A DNA stretch of 43,253 nt from Clostridia bacterium (GTDB lineage Bacteria; Bacillota; Clostridia; Oscillospirales; CAG-272): the NCBI GenBank assembly GCA_017624905.1, contig JAGAMD010000009.1, forward strand, positions 1-43,253, read 5' to 3'. The notes under the pieces are model-generated. The model was not told where the DNA came from. It saw nothing but the letters and a program-made list of their open reading frames with translations, and made no database searches. Below, one piece after another: positions 42,439-43,253 of the stretch (the first letter of the stretch is position 1; each line of letters opens with the position of its first letter). A program made the position numbers and the translations under genes.

Positions 42439-43253
<815 letters not shown>

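Overview
The window looks like a chromosomal segment of an anaerobic, fermentative, low-GC member of the Clostridia (Bacillota), probably from a gut or rumen. I infer this from the AT-rich DNA, strong GGAGG-type ribosome binding sites, near-consensus sigma-A promoters, and gene content. That content includes indolepyruvate:ferredoxin oxidoreductase, a flavodiiron protein with rubredoxin, an activase/dehydratase pair of the anaerobic plasmalogen-synthase type, split hexuronate catabolism, and a Na+-type F1Fo ATP synthase. I see no phage, transposase, CRISPR array, rRNA or intact tRNA.

Layout. 1-5.1 kb (minus strand): the N-terminus of a membrane protein, a small unknown gene, an orphan six-hairpin glycosidase-like protein, and uxuB-uxuA (fructuronate to 2-keto-3-deoxygluconate). 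5.4-12.5 kb (plus): a three-gene operon. It encodes an adenylation/carrier/thioester-reductase protein resembling a carboxylic acid reductase, then a tandem-ASKHA activase and a 2-hydroxyacyl-CoA dehydratase-like partner, which together resemble the clostridial plasmalogen synthase PlsA/PlsR. 12.6-14.6 kb (minus): a phosphomannomutase-like HAD phosphatase and an AraM-type glycerol-1-phosphate dehydrogenase. 14.7-16.8 kb (minus): flavodiiron protein, ZIP metal transporter and a 51-residue rubredoxin, an oxygen-defence operon. 17-19.7 kb: a beta-lactamase-fold hydrolase (plus), then an iron-sulfur flavoprotein and a membrane-anchored alpha/beta hydrolase (minus).

19.9-28.9 kb (plus): an eight-gene operon behind a perfect TTGACA-17-TATAAT promoter. 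It encodes a sodium:solute symporter, two phenylacetate-CoA ligases flanking IorAB, a double-ACT protein, an amidohydrolase and an aminotransferase. This fits fermentation of aromatic amino acids to aryl acids with ATP made at the ligase step. 29-33 kb (plus): uxaB-uxaA-uxaC. With the uxu genes this completes both the glucuronate and galacturonate branches down to 2-keto-3-deoxygluconate. 33-37.3 kb (minus): a large lipoprotein with duplicated modules, and a PepD dipeptidase. 37.4 kb to the end (plus): atpI-B-E-F-H-A-G-D, with atpD cut by the window edge. The c subunit carries a carboxylate in both helices plus Glu-Thr, which suggests Na+ coupling.

The most interesting part is the 5.4-12.5 kb operon. 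A reductive acyl-activating enzyme is co-transcribed with a plasmalogen-synthase-like pair, next to a glycerol-1-phosphate dehydrogenase gene. The combination suggests a fatty-aldehyde/ether-lipid module not obvious from any single gene. All functional assignments come from reading motifs by eye; no database search was run.
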